Positions 15,662 to 24,374 of a stretch of 64,000 nt of DNA are shown here, piece after piece. The position numbers and the translations under genes were made by a program. Numbering within the stretch: the stretch's first letter is position 1; the number at the start of each line of letters is the position of its first letter. The stretch spans positions 124,001-188,000 of the forward strand of contig NZ_RSEB01000006.1 of assembly GCF_003933745.1 (NCBI RefSeq). Reading direction: 5' to 3'. The notes beneath the pieces were generated by a model that was not told the origin of the DNA, did no database searches, and was given only the letters and a program-made list of their open reading frames with translations. The DNA comes from Glycomyces terrestris (GTDB lineage Bacteria > Actinomycetota > Actinomycetes > Mycobacteriales > Micromonosporaceae).

Positions 15662-16591
15662 CTACCGGACGCGGACCGCGTCCTCCTGCACTTCGACCGC
15701 GAACGACGCCGCCTCCCCGAGGTCGTCGCCGTCCACCTCCACCACCAGCGGCTCCGACAGCGCGACCGCAACTCGCCGCGCCCGCGCGTGCTCCGCGGTC
15801 TCGGCGCTGGCGGCCCGGTCCTGACCGGTGATCAGGCGCCGGACCCCGTTGTCCCACACGAAGGACCGGAGCGTGTCGAGCCACTGGCCGAGGCCCTCCG
15901 CGCTGAGCAGCAGCAGGTCCAGCTCGCCGTCGGCCGGGTCGGCGTCCGGCAGCAGGCGGATGCCGCCCTGGAGCGTCCCGCAGTTGCCGACCAGGAGCGT
16001 GTGCCCGATCGTGCGTACCGGCGCGCCGCCGTCCACGGCGAGGTCGATCTCGACCACCCGGGTCGCGTTCACCGCCCGCCCCAGCGACTCCACATAGGCC
16101 AGCCAGCCGACGCGGCTCTTCAGGTCGTCGTCGGTCTCCGCGATCATGTGCGCGTCGATCCCGAAGCCCGCCATCACGGTGAAGGCCCGCCGCACGCGCT
16201 CGCCGTCGATCTCGGCGTCGAGCCAGCCCAGGTCGAGCGGCGTCGCCGCGCCCTCGAAGGCCCGCGCGAACGCGCCCGGCAGGTCGTTGACCGGGACGCC
16301 GATGTTGCGCGCCAGCAGGTTCCCGGTGCCGATCGGCACGATGCCGAGTTCGGCCCTGGTGTCGGTGCGCGCGAGCCGCTCGGCCACGGCGCGGACCGTC
16401 CCGTCGCCGCCGGCCGCCACGATCACCTCCGCGCCGGTCCTGATCGCCTCGTCGGCCGCCCCGAACCCGGGGTCGTCGGGCGCGGTCTCGTGCCAGGTGA
16501 GCGCGGCGTCCGTGCCCGGAATCGCCTGCACGAGCTTCTCGCGCGCGGCCTTGGCCGGGTTCCACACGATCGCGATCCGGTCGCCCGCCAT
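15662..16591 (-). CDS. Diacylglycerol/lipid kinase family protein
   Basis: The 309-aa protein has the DAGK catalytic-domain motifs GGDGT (61-65) and IGTGN (87-91) near the N-terminus, and the usual C-terminal beta-sandwich (LVGNCGTLQGGIRLLPDADPADGELDLLLLS). It would phosphorylate a lipid such as diacylglycerol or a sphingosine-like substrate with ATP at the membrane face. ATG 16591 was chosen because AAGGAG (16598-16603, minus strand) is 6 nt upstream, better than the ATG seven codons earlier. It lies 52 bp after the oxidoreductase gene and may be co-transcribed with it. Confidence 0.9.
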   Translation of the reverse strand: MAGDRIAIVWNPAKAAREKLVQAIPGTDAALTWHETAPDDPGFGAADEAIRTGAEVIVAAGGDGTVRAVAERLARTDTRAELGIVPIGTGNLLARNIGVPVNDLPGAFARAFEGAATPLDLGWLDAEIDGERVRRAFTVMAGFGIDAHMIAETDDDLKSRVGWLAYVESLGRAVNATRVVEIDLAVDGGAPVRTIGHTLLVGNCGTLQGGIRLLPDADPADGELDLLLLSAEGLGQWLDTLRSFVWDNGVRRLITGQDRAASAETAEHARARRVAVALSEPLVVEVDGDDLGEAASFAVEVQEDAVRVR

Positions 16592-16643
16592 CACCTTCTC
16601 CTTGCCGCGCACGGAAAGCAGAGCCAGCGTCTGCCAACCCAGC

Positions 16644-17609
16644 CTAGCGGGACCCGGGCACCTCGACGACGACCTTCCCCCGATTGCGCCCCGACGCGAT
16701 CCGCTCGAAGGCCGCCCCGGCCTCGGCCAGCGGGTACACCCGGTCGATCACCGGCGCCACCGCCCCCGCGACGACGAGCTCGGTGACCGCCTCCAGGTCG
16801 GCGCGCGACTGCGGCACCGCCAGCACCCGGACCCGCTTGCCCGCGCGGGCTCCGGCGGCCGGGCCGGCGAGGAGCGTCGCGAGCAGGATGCGCGTGCGCC
16901 CGCCGACCATCAGGTAGCGCCCGCCGGGGCGCAGGGCCCGGTGCACCCGGAACGGCGACCGGTGCCCGATCAGGTCGACGACCCGGTCGTACCGGTCGCG
17001 ATGGTCGGCCCAGTCCTCGTCCTCGTACCCGATCGCCTCGTCGGCGCCGATCAGCCGCAGGTAGTCGGCCTTGTCGGCCCGGTCGACGGCCGTCACCTCC
17101 GCGCCCAGGTGCTTCGCGAGGCCGACGACGAACGCGCCCCCGGCGCCGCCCGCGCCGTTGACCAGCACCGCGTCGCCCTCCCGCACGCCCAGCGTGGCCC
17201 GGTAGGCGATGCAGCCCGACTGCGGGATCGCCGCCGCCTCCACGAAGGACAGTCCGGCCGGCTTGCGGGCCAGGAGCGCCGGCGGCGTCGCCACGTACTC
17301 CGCCAGCCCGCCCCGGTAGCCCGCGAGCTCCCCGAAGACCTCGTCCCCGGGCGCGAACTCGCCGACCGCGCTCCCGACCGCCGCGACGACGCCCGCCACA
17401 TCGGACCCCGGCACCGGGTGCCGCGGGCGCCGCAGGCCGCCGATCCTGGAGTAGAAGGGGCTCCCGGCGAGGTTCTCGCGGTCGGAGCCGTTCAGCGAGG
17501 CGGCCCTGACCTCAATCAGCACCTCGCCGTCCGCCGGCACCGGCTCCGGGAGCTCGCCGAGCTCGATGACGTCGGGGCTCCCGTACCGCTCCTGGATGAC
17601 GGCTCGCAT
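16644..17609 (-). CDS. Zinc-independent MDR oxidoreductase (quinone reductase-like)
   Basis: This 321-aa medium-chain dehydrogenase/reductase has an N-terminal GroES-like domain (AASLNGSDRENLAGSPF, then PVPGSDVAGVV) and an NAD(P)-binding Rossmann domain with VNGAGGAGGAFVVGLAKHLGAEVTAV near 148-173. Structural zinc cysteines are absent, as in the quinone oxidoreductase (NADPH) group. AGGAG lies 6 nt before ATG 17609. The substrate is unknown. It follows the response-regulator gene by 61 bp on the same strand. Confidence 0.88.
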   Translation of the reverse strand: MRAVIQERYGSPDVIELGELPEPVPADGEVLIEVRAASLNGSDRENLAGSPFYSRIGGLRRPRHPVPGSDVAGVVAAVGSAVGEFAPGDEVFGELAGYRGGLAEYVATPPALLARKPAGLSFVEAAAIPQSGCIAYRATLGVREGDAVLVNGAGGAGGAFVVGLAKHLGAEVTAVDRADKADYLRLIGADEAIGYEDEDWADHRDRYDRVVDLIGHRSPFRVHRALRPGGRYLMVGGRTRILLATLLAGPAAGARAGKRVRVLAVPQSRADLEAVTELVVAGAVAPVIDRVYPLAEAGAAFERIASGRNRGKVVVEVPGSR

Positions 17610-17670
17610 GGCGGACTCCTGTCTCGCGCCGGTCCGTCCAGCATAGACAGCGCCTGCCCGCCGGCCCGGC

Positions 17671-18327
17671 TCAGCGGTCCTCGACGAGCCCGTTCTCGTA
17701 GGCCCACACCACGGTCTGCACCCGGTCGCGCGCGCCGATCTTCGCCATCGCCCGGCCCAGGTGCGACTTCACCGTGCTGGTCTCCACGAACAGCTCCCGC
17801 GCGATCTCGGCGTTCGACATGCCGCGCGAGAGCAGCCGCACGATCTCCGCCTCCCGCGCCGTGAGCATCCCGGCCGCCGCCGGATCGGCCGCGACCCGGC
17901 GCCGCCGCGCGAACTCGGTGATGACCCGGTGGGTCACCGCCTGGTCCACCAGGCCCTTCCCCGCCGCGAGGCGGCGGACCGCGTCCACCAGCTCCTCCGG
18001 TTCGCAGTCCTTGAGGATGAACCCGCTCGCGCCCGCCTCCAGCGCCCCGAACACGTACTCGTCGGGGTCGAACGTGGTCACCACCAGGACCGCGGGCCGG
18101 TCGCCCTCCCGCGCCGCCGTGATCGCGCGCGTCGCCGCGAGCCCGTCGCCGCCCGGCATCCGCACGTCCATGCAGATGACGTCCGGCTGGAACCGCGCCG
18201 CGGCGGTCACCGCCGACGGGCCGTTCGACGCCTCGCCCACCACCTCGATGTCCCCGGCGTCCTCGAGCAGCACCCGGTAGCCCGCGCGCACCACCGCCTG
18301 GTCGTCCACCAGCAGCACCCTGATCAT
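17671..18327 (-). CDS. NarL/LuxR-family response regulator
   Basis: The 218-aa protein has a receiver domain with phospho-acceptor Asp54 (ICMDVRMPG), acidic pocket DD at 8-9 and conserved Lys in FILKD. It has a C-terminal LuxR HTH at about 152-210 (LTAREAEIVRLLSRGMSNAEIARELFVETSTVKSHLGRAMAKIGARDRVQ). The start overlaps the kinase stop by ATGA; AGGAGG is close to the ATG. It is partner of the histidine kinase immediately upstream. Target genes are unknown. Confidence 0.93.
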   Translation of the reverse strand: MIRVLLVDDQAVVRAGYRVLLEDAGDIEVVGEASNGPSAVTAAARFQPDVICMDVRMPGGDGLAATRAITAAREGDRPAVLVVTTFDPDEYVFGALEAGASGFILKDCEPEELVDAVRRLAAGKGLVDQAVTHRVITEFARRRRVAADPAAAGMLTAREAEIVRLLSRGMSNAEIARELFVETSTVKSHLGRAMAKIGARDRVQTVVWAYENGLVEDR

Positions 18328-19637
18328 CGTCCTCCTGTCCCGCTTGCCGATCCGTCGCCGCCCCCGGCCCGCCGCTCGCGGTCGGCCTCCCGCACCGGCA
18401 GCCGCAGCCGCACCGCCCAGCCGCCGTCGACGGTCGGCCCGGCCGTGAACTCGGCCCCCACGAGGTCGGCCCGCTCCCGCATCCCGACCAGGCCCGTGCC
18501 GCCGTGCCCGACCGCCGCCGGCTCGCGCCGCGGCCGCCCGTTCGCGGCCTCCAGGTCCACATGGTGCGGTTCGTACGCCAGCCGCAGCCGCACCACCGCG
18601 CCGGGCGCGTGCTGCCGCGCGTTCGTGAGCGCCTGCTGCGCGATTCGGTACAGCGAGATGTCGGCGATCGGCGGCAGCACCAGCGGCTCGCCCTCGCGTT
18701 CGAACCTGACGTCGTCGCCGAGCCGCCGCGACTCCTCCACCAGCGCGTCGAGCGCGGACAGGCCCGGCACGGGCGCGTTCCCCTCGCCGCTGCGCTCGCG
18801 CAGCAGCCCCACCACCTGCCGCAGGCTCGCCAGGGTCTCCTTGCCCTGCGCGCGGATCCACGCCGCCCCCTCGCGGGCCGCGGCCGGGTCGCGCTCGATG
18901 AGCCGCTCCACCGCCGCCGCCTGGACGACCATGCCCGACAGGTGGTGCGCCGCCACGTCGTGGAGCTCCCGGGCGATGCGGCCGCGCTCGGCGAGGATCG
19001 CGGACTCCTCGCGCTCGCGCGCGGCCCGCAGCACCGCCTCGCCGCGCTCGCGCTCCATGATCCGGTTGCGCCGCTTCGCGGCCACGTACGCGCCGATGAA
19101 GGAGGCGCCCGCGTACAGCATCGCGCTGGAGGCGAACTGGTTCGCGACCGTCGCGGCCGCGCCGGGCTCGCCCCAGGTCGCCGCGGCCGACATCGCCGTC
19201 TCCAGGACGACCGCGGCGACCGCGAAGCGCAGGACCGTGCGGGAGGCCGCGAGGCCCCCGAGCGTGTACGCCGCGATGGCCGGCCCGAAGCCCTGCGCCA
19301 TGATCTGCGGCGCGGTGGCGATGATCGCGAGCTGGAGCGCGACGATCGCGGTGAGGCACCACCGTGGCCGCACCCGCCGCAGGCACAGCAGGAGCGACTG
19401 CGCGGTGGCGAGCGCCCCCATCGTCCAGACGTCGCCGGCGCTCACCCGCAGGGCCGGGTCGGCCGGGGCGAGCCGGGCCATGACCGCGAACGAGCCGAGC
19501 GTCACCGCGGCGACCAGGAGTGCGAACAGGGCGTCCCTCGCGAACGGCCCGGTGGCCCCGAGCCGGGAGAGCGCGCGGTCGAGGCGCGCTCCCGGGCTCG
19601 GCCTGCGCCGGGCGGCCGCGGTGGCCGGTGCGGACAT
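18324..19637 (-). CDS. NarL-type sensor histidine kinase (HisKA_3)
   Basis: This 437-aa kinase has an N-terminal set of about five to six hydrophobic helices (residues 35-190), then a dimerisation helix with phospho-acceptor His226 in IARELHDVAAHHLSGM. A HATPase domain ends with HGGTGLVGMRERADLVGA. This is the DesK/LiaS/NarX class with few extracellular residues, so it probably senses a membrane-level signal. It overlaps the regulator gene by 4 bp and follows the lipoprotein hydrolase gene by 31 bp, suggesting a three-gene operon. Confidence 0.92.
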   Translation of the reverse strand: MSAPATAAARRRPSPGARLDRALSRLGATGPFARDALFALLVAAVTLGSFAVMARLAPADPALRVSAGDVWTMGALATAQSLLLCLRRVRPRWCLTAIVALQLAIIATAPQIMAQGFGPAIAAYTLGGLAASRTVLRFAVAAVVLETAMSAAATWGEPGAAATVANQFASSAMLYAGASFIGAYVAAKRRNRIMERERGEAVLRAAREREESAILAERGRIARELHDVAAHHLSGMVVQAAAVERLIERDPAAAREGAAWIRAQGKETLASLRQVVGLLRERSGEGNAPVPGLSALDALVEESRRLGDDVRFEREGEPLVLPPIADISLYRIAQQALTNARQHAPGAVVRLRLAYEPHHVDLEAANGRPRREPAAVGHGGTGLVGMRERADLVGAEFTAGPTVDGGWAVRLRLPVREADRERRAGGGDGSASGTGGR

Positions 19638-19668
19638 GCGGACCTCCAGTCGTCGGCCGCCGCGGCGG

Positions 19669-21603
19669 TCAGTAGGTGATGTCGGGCGAGAGCAGCTGGA
19701 ACTCGAACGCGAAGTCCGCGACCGCCGCCAGGGCCAGGAACACGACCACCGTACCGGTGACCGCCCGCCAGCCCGCCCTGCGGCGGATCTGGCCGACGAG
19801 GCGCACCGCCGCCGGGACCAGTCCGAGCACGCCGATCAGCTGGAGCGCCTGCACGGCGCGGATGAGCGCGGCCGAGGGGTCCTGGAGCGACATCGCCATG
19901 ACCACGATCGCGACCCAGCCGGCGACCGCCAGCACCGAGCAGGCGGCGCCGACGCGCACGAGCACCCGCCAGCGCCGGCCCTCGCGGCCCGGTCCGGGCC
20001 GGCCCCGCAGCTTCCGGTAGACCGCGCCGGCGGGCCAGGCGAGGAGCGCCAGCAGCAGGCCCGCCGTCGACGCGGCCAGGAGCGGCACGCCGAGCTTCCG
20101 TTCGGCGTCCAAGGGCAGCAAGGTGAACGCCGCGTCGTGGACGATGCCGGTGACCTCGCCGTCCTCGGTGCGGACGGCGATGGTGCGGTCGCCGCCGACC
20201 TCCTTCCAGACGCCGTCGCCGACGGGCGCGAAGACGCCCGGTTCGAGGGTGCCGGGATCGGAGGCGAAGTACAGGCGGCCGTCGTCGAGGGCGGTGACCT
20301 CGGTGGTGTTGAAGGCGTCGAGCGCCGACAGGAACGTGGACTGCGAGCCGCGCGAGGAGAAGTACGTGCCCGCGACCGCGGCCGCGTCCTCGCCCGCGGC
20401 GGCGGCCGTCGCGGTCTCGCCGGGGAAGTACCGGTCGGCGAACGCGGCCATGAGGTCGGCGCGCAGGCCGAGTGTCTCCGCGCCCTCGGTGCCGGAGCTG
20501 TTGAAGGACACGAAGATCCCGGCCCCGTCGTCGGGGTAGAGGTGCAGGTGCGAGTGGAACCAGTTGGTGTCGCCGCCGTGGCCGACGACGCGGCGGCCGT
20601 TCTGGTCCTCCTGGAACCAGCCGAGCGTCATCCGCTGCGCCCCGGCGAACTCGGCGAGGCTGCCCTCGTCGAGCGCGGGGGCGAACATCTGCTCGCGGGT
20701 GGCGTCCTGGAGCAGGTCGACGCCGCCGGCGCCGAGCTGCGCGAGCATGAACCGCGCCATGTCGTCGGCGGTGGCCGAGAGGGCCCCGGCAGGCGGGGTG
20801 CCGACGTGCTCGAACGGCTGCGCGGGTCCCTCGGCGCTCGCGTACCCGTTCGACATGCGGTCGGCGAGGTCCGGGGGCAGCGGCTGGGCGAACGAGGACG
20901 AGTCCATGCCGAGCGGGTCGAGGATCTCGCGGTCGACGTACGCCTCGAACGGGAGTCCGCTCGCGCGCTCCACGATGTACCCGGCGAGGGCGTTGCCGTA
21001 GTTGGAGTACGACGGCGTGGTGCCGGGCCGGAAGACCTGCCGGGGCGGGTCGGTCGCCAGGGCCTCGCGGAGGTCCACTTCGGCGCCGGCGACGCCGATG
21101 AGCCCGGCGATGCGCTCCTCGAAGCCGCCGGTGTGGCTGAGGAGGTGCCGCAGGGTCAGATCCTCCTCGTACTCGCGTGGTATGTCGAAGTCGAGGTACG
21201 CGGCGACGTCGGTGTCGAGGTCGAGCACGCCGTCCTCGACGAGCTGCATGACGGCGGTCGCGGTGAAGACCTTGGACACCGATCCGGGGCGGAACAGCGT
21301 CTCGGCGGGGTCGACCTCGGTCCCGGCGGCGGTGTCGGCGAGGCCGAAGCCGCGGGTGGTGAGGACCTGCCCGTCGCCGACGACGGCGACGGCGGCCCCG
21401 GCGATGCCGGAGTCCTCCAGCATCGTCGGAAGGGTCTCGTCGAGCCAGGCGTCGACGTTCGCGGCGGTGAACGCCTCCGGCGCGGCGGGCGGTTCGGGGT
21501 CGGGCAGGTCGGGATCGCCGGCGCCGCAGCCGGTCGCGATGATCGCGATCGCGGCGAGGGCGGCGGCCGCCGCGCCGGCGCGGACGGGTTGCGGGGCGGT
21601 CAT
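19669..21603 (-). CDS. Penicillin-binding-like serine hydrolase lipoprotein with C-terminal membrane domain
   Basis: This 644-aa protein begins with a lipoprotein signal (IIATGC, acylated Cys26). The extracellular S12/class-C domain has S108-V-S-K111, a YSN motif (PSYSNYGNALAGYIVERASG) and HGG (VGHGGDTNWF). A beta-rich middle region follows (about 400-540). Four hydrophobic helices after residue 540 anchor the C-terminus. AGGAG is 5 nt before ATG 21603. It is followed after 31 bp by the sensor kinase gene, hinting that the two-component system responds to the wall damage or peptides this protein handles. D-Ala-D-Ala carboxypeptidase or esterase activity is possible. Confidence 0.85.
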   Translation of the reverse strand: MTAPQPVRAGAAAAALAAIAIIATGCGAGDPDLPDPEPPAAPEAFTAANVDAWLDETLPTMLEDSGIAGAAVAVVGDGQVLTTRGFGLADTAAGTEVDPAETLFRPGSVSKVFTATAVMQLVEDGVLDLDTDVAAYLDFDIPREYEEDLTLRHLLSHTGGFEERIAGLIGVAGAEVDLREALATDPPRQVFRPGTTPSYSNYGNALAGYIVERASGLPFEAYVDREILDPLGMDSSSFAQPLPPDLADRMSNGYASAEGPAQPFEHVGTPPAGALSATADDMARFMLAQLGAGGVDLLQDATREQMFAPALDEGSLAEFAGAQRMTLGWFQEDQNGRRVVGHGGDTNWFHSHLHLYPDDGAGIFVSFNSSGTEGAETLGLRADLMAAFADRYFPGETATAAAAGEDAAAVAGTYFSSRGSQSTFLSALDAFNTTEVTALDDGRLYFASDPGTLEPGVFAPVGDGVWKEVGGDRTIAVRTEDGEVTGIVHDAAFTLLPLDAERKLGVPLLAASTAGLLLALLAWPAGAVYRKLRGRPGPGREGRRWRVLVRVGAACSVLAVAGWVAIVVMAMSLQDPSAALIRAVQALQLIGVLGLVPAAVRLVGQIRRRAGWRAVTGTVVVFLALAAVADFAFEFQLLSPDITY

Positions 21604-21744
21604 GTCGTCTCCTGTGGGTGCGCCGGTCCGGAGTGGACCGGGAGGCCGTTCGGGTCCGACCATCGTGTCCGGTTCGCGCGGTGCCCGGCATCTGGCGCGA
21701 GTCGGAATCCCGCTTGCGACCTTTGGGGGAGGCCGCCGCCACGG

Positions 21745-21793
21745 CATTCACATGAATGGATGTATTGACTTGCGCCCGCCGCTTGGTTACCGT
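21745..21793 (+). promoter_or_regulatory. GH43 promoter with upstream 14-bp palindrome
   Basis: A -35 TTGACT (21765-21770) and -10 TACCGT (21788-21793) are 17 bp apart. Seven bp upstream of the -35 is the perfect palindrome CATTCACATGAATG (21745-21758), a plausible operator or activator site for arabinose-polymer induction. Confidence 0.55.
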
Positions 21794-21852
21794 GAACATC
21801 ACCTGGTGGCCGCCATGTACCGTCCCGACCCGTCCCTTCCCTCGGAGGTCCA

Positions 21853-23307
21853 ATGCGCAGCACACCGTTCCACCGCCGGCGCCTCTTCCAAGCCGCGGGC
21901 GCGGCCGCCGTCGCCGCCGCCGTCGCCCCGTTCGGGCCCGCCGCCCCGGTCTCGGCGAGCCCGGGCGTCCTCTACTCCAACGCGCTCGTCCAGCAGCGGG
22001 CCGACCCGTTCATCGTGCGCCACACCGACGGCTACTACTACTTCACCGCGAGCGTCCCGGCCTACGACCGGATCGTCATGCGCCGCGCCACCACCATCCA
22101 GGGCCTCGCCACCGCGCAGGAGGTCACCGTCTGGCAGAAGCACGCCGGCGGCCCCATGAGCGCCCACATCTGGGCGCCGGAACTCCACTACATCGGCGGC
22201 AAGTGGTACGTCTACTTCGCGGCCGGCCGCGCCGACGACGTGTGGGCCATCCGCATGTACGCCCTCGAGAACGCGAGCGCCAACCCCCTGTCGGGGACCT
22301 GGACCGAGCGCGGCCAGATCACCACCCCGCGCGACTCGTTCTCCCTGGACGCCACCACGTTCACCAGCGGCTCCACCCGCTACCTCTGCTGGGCCCAGAG
22401 CGACCCCGAGCTCGGCAGCGGCACCAGCCTCTACCTCGCCGCGATGTCGAGCCCGTGGACGATCACCGGGACGCCGGTCCGCATCAGCAAGCCCACGCAC
22501 TCCTGGGAGACCATCGGCCACAAGGTGAACGAGGGCGCGGCCGTCGTCAAGCGCAACGGCCGCGTCTTCATGACCTTCTCCGCCAGCGCCACCGACGCGA
22601 ACTACGCCGTCGGCCTCCTCACCGCCGCCGAGGGCGCGAACCTCCTCAGCGCCTCCTCCTGGACCAAGAGCCCCCAGCCCGTCCTGCGCAGCAGCGACGC
22701 CACCGGCCAGTTCGGGCCCGGCCACAACTCCTTCACCGTCTCCGAGGACGGCCAGAGCGACCTCATCGTCTACCACGCCCGGCCGTACAAGGACATCAGC
22801 GGCGATCCCCTCTACGACCCCAACCGCCACACCCGGGTCCAGAAGTTCTACTGGAGGTCCGACGGCACCCCCGACTTCGGCATCCCGGTCGCCGACGGCG
22901 CCACCCCGTACCGCTTCGCCGCCCACGGCTCGTCCACGGTCTTCCTGAACCACTACGACTTCCGGCTCCGCGCCAACGCGACCCCCGCGATGCTCGCCGA
23001 CTCGCAGTTCCGGATCGTCGCCGGCCTGGCCGGCTCCGGCACGGTCTCGCTCGAGTCGGCGAACTTCCCCGGCCGCTACCTGCGGCACCGGAACTACGAG
23101 CTGTGGCTCGAGGCGGGCGACGGCTCGGCCCAGTTCCGCCAGGACGCGAGCTTCCACCGCCGCGCGGGCCTGGCCGACGCCGCCGCGGCCTCGTTCGAGG
23201 CCGCGAACTTCCCCGGCCGCTACCTGCGCCACGTGAACGGCCTGGTCAACCTGCTCACCGCCGCCACCGACGCCGAGCGCGCGGCCGCCACGTTCCGCCT
23301 CGAGTAG
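21853..23307 (+). CDS. Secreted GH43 alpha-L-arabinofuranosidase with CBM42 (AbfB)
   Basis: The 484-aa precursor has a twin-arginine type signal (RRRLFQAAG). The five-bladed beta-propeller GH43 domain spans about residues 38-345, with general base Asp51 (RADPFIV), pKa-modulating Asp166 (SLDATTF) and general acid Glu227 (NEGAAVV). A C-terminal AbfB/CBM42 arabinose-binding beta-trefoil follows (about 350-484), showing the repeated NFPGRYLRH motif twice. It probably releases arabinofuranosyl side chains from arabinoxylan or arabinogalactan. GGAGG lies 4 nt before the ATG. The regulator is not adjacent. Confidence 0.9.
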   Translation: MRSTPFHRRRLFQAAGAAAVAAAVAPFGPAAPVSASPGVLYSNALVQQRADPFIVRHTDGYYYFTASVPAYDRIVMRRATTIQGLATAQEVTVWQKHAGGPMSAHIWAPELHYIGGKWYVYFAAGRADDVWAIRMYALENASANPLSGTWTERGQITTPRDSFSLDATTFTSGSTRYLCWAQSDPELGSGTSLYLAAMSSPWTITGTPVRISKPTHSWETIGHKVNEGAAVVKRNGRVFMTFSASATDANYAVGLLTAAEGANLLSASSWTKSPQPVLRSSDATGQFGPGHNSFTVSEDGQSDLIVYHARPYKDISGDPLYDPNRHTRVQKFYWRSDGTPDFGIPVADGATPYRFAAHGSSTVFLNHYDFRLRANATPAMLADSQFRIVAGLAGSGTVSLESANFPGRYLRHRNYELWLEAGDGSAQFRQDASFHRRAGLADAAAASFEAANFPGRYLRHVNGLVNLLTAATDAERAAATFRLE

Positions 23308-23430
23308 CGCCGCTGGGCCAGCGCTTGCCGACCGCCGTGGTTTGGCGCGCCCGCCTTTCGGGCACCAGGGGGCGACAGCATGACGGCCGGCCGGGCCACC
23401 CCCGGCCGCCCCTGGATTGGAGCACCGACC

Positions 23431-23667
23431 ATGAGCGGACGCACCTACGACTGGAGCAACGGCGTCATCGAGTACGAACTCCGCTGCGACTCCTGCGGCC
23501 AGGTCTTCGAATGCGGGGACGACTCCTACTACAGCTGGCCGGTCCTGTGCGCGGCCGCCGAGGCCGAGGGCTGGTCCATCGGCTCGGGCTTCGACGGCGG
23601 CCACGAATGCGCCGGCTGCTCGTCGGTCTCGCCGCGGGCCGGCCTCGCCGCCGCGCGGGCGGCCTGA
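23431..23667 (+). CDS. Small zinc-ribbon-like hypothetical protein
   Basis: This 78-aa protein has two CxxC pairs (CDSCGQVFEC and CAGC) that could bind Zn2+, plus acidic and aromatic residues (DDSYYSW). No family was recognised. Start ATG 23431 has only a weak TGGAG upstream; an in-frame ATG at 23380 would add 17 residues. It is followed by a strong hairpin terminator, supporting it as a transcribed unit. Confidence 0.55.
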   Translation: MSGRTYDWSNGVIEYELRCDSCGQVFECGDDSYYSWPVLCAAAEAEGWSIGSGFDGGHECAGCSSVSPRAGLAAARAA

Positions 23668-23681
23668 ACGGACGCGGGGGA

Positions 23682-23709
23682 GGGGCGCCGCCGTGACCGG
23701 CGGCGCCCC
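23682..23709. terminator. Bidirectional hairpin terminator
   Basis: A perfect 12-bp stem GGGGCGCCGCCG / CGGCGGCGCCCC with a TGAC loop lies between convergent genes (small zinc-ribbon protein and LigD-PE protein). Confidence 0.75.
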
Positions 23710-23711
23710 GC

Positions 23712-24305
23712 TCACTGCTCCAGGTCCTCGTTCACGCGTCCGCTGAGCACCGACTCGGGCTGGGTCTTGGCGGGCTTGCGGCGGGCGTCGGCGCCTTCGT
23801 CGTCGAGCTTCACGAGGATCCACCGCTCGCCGTCATCGTCATCGTCGTCGCCGGTGCGCGTGAGCGCGAACGATCCGGTGAGCTTGTGGCCCTTGAGTTC
23901 CACCACCACGTGCCCGTCCTCGAGCGCCTCGTCCATCGGCACGGGGGCGTCGTCGTCCTCGCCGGTGCGGTTCTCGTACTCGCCCTCGTCCCAGACGATG
24001 ACGGTGCCCGCGCCGTACTCGCCGGGCGGGATGCGGCCCTCGAACCCGGCGTAGTCGAGGGGGTGGTCCTCGGTGCGGACGGCGAGGCGCTTTTCGCGCG
24101 GGTCGGTCGACGGGCCCTTCGGCACCGCCCAGGACGCGAGGACGCTCCCGACCTGGAGCCGGAAGTCGAAGTGCGGCGAGGAGGCGTCGTGCCGCTGGAT
24201 CACGAACCGGCGCGCGCCGGGCGCGGGCTCGCCGCCGGCCGGTTCCCCGGACCTGCTGAGCTTGCGCTTGGCCCGGTACTCCTTGAGTTCATCGCCGCGT
24301 GACAT
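23712..24305 (-). CDS. Stand-alone DNA ligase D 3'-phosphoesterase domain protein
   Basis: The 197-aa protein is a LigD phosphoesterase (PE) module: RRFVIQRHDASSPHFDFRLQVG at about residues 32-53 carries the HxxxxxHxDxR metal/active-site residues. It continues SWAVPKGPSTDP, EDHPLDYAGFEGRIPPGEYGAGTVIVWD. In multidomain LigD this module trims 3'-ribonucleotides or phosphates during end joining; here no ligase or polymerase domain is attached. A run of Asp (about residue 165) is notable. A -10-like TATTCC is 6 nt before ATG 24305, so leaderless expression is possible. No ku or ligD gene is nearby. Confidence 0.88.
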   Translation of the reverse strand: MSRGDELKEYRAKRKLSRSGEPAGGEPAPGARRFVIQRHDASSPHFDFRLQVGSVLASWAVPKGPSTDPREKRLAVRTEDHPLDYAGFEGRIPPGEYGAGTVIVWDEGEYENRTGEDDDAPVPMDEALEDGHVVVELKGHKLTGSFALTRTGDDDDDDGERWILVKLDDEGADARRKPAKTQPESVLSGRVNEDLEQ

Positions 24306-24340
24306 GCGGCGGGAATACCCCGGCCCGGTCCCGGAAAACA

Positions 24341-24370
24341 CCGCGGGCCCCGGCGCGCCGGGGCCCGCGG
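24341..24370. terminator. 30-bp perfect palindrome, terminator of methyltransferase gene
   Basis: A perfectly self-complementary 30-bp GC palindrome centred at 24355/24356 lies 5 bp beyond the methyltransferase stop. On the minus strand it is followed by TGTTTTCC, giving a hairpin plus short U-run, i.e. a rho-independent terminator. Confidence 0.75.
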
Positions 24371-24374
24371 GCAG

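Noticed and set aside
17761-21768. A plus-strand open frame of over 1300 codons opposite the two-component/lipoprotein genes
   Set aside because: Composition is Arg/Ala/Gly/Pro-rich low complexity without domains; the minus strand encodes clear kinase, regulator and hydrolase motifs. It is a GC-bias shadow.
21799-23823. Minus-strand frame opposite the GH43 gene
   Set aside because: Low-complexity antisense translation; GH43 with signal, catalytic residues and CBM42 is on the plus strand.
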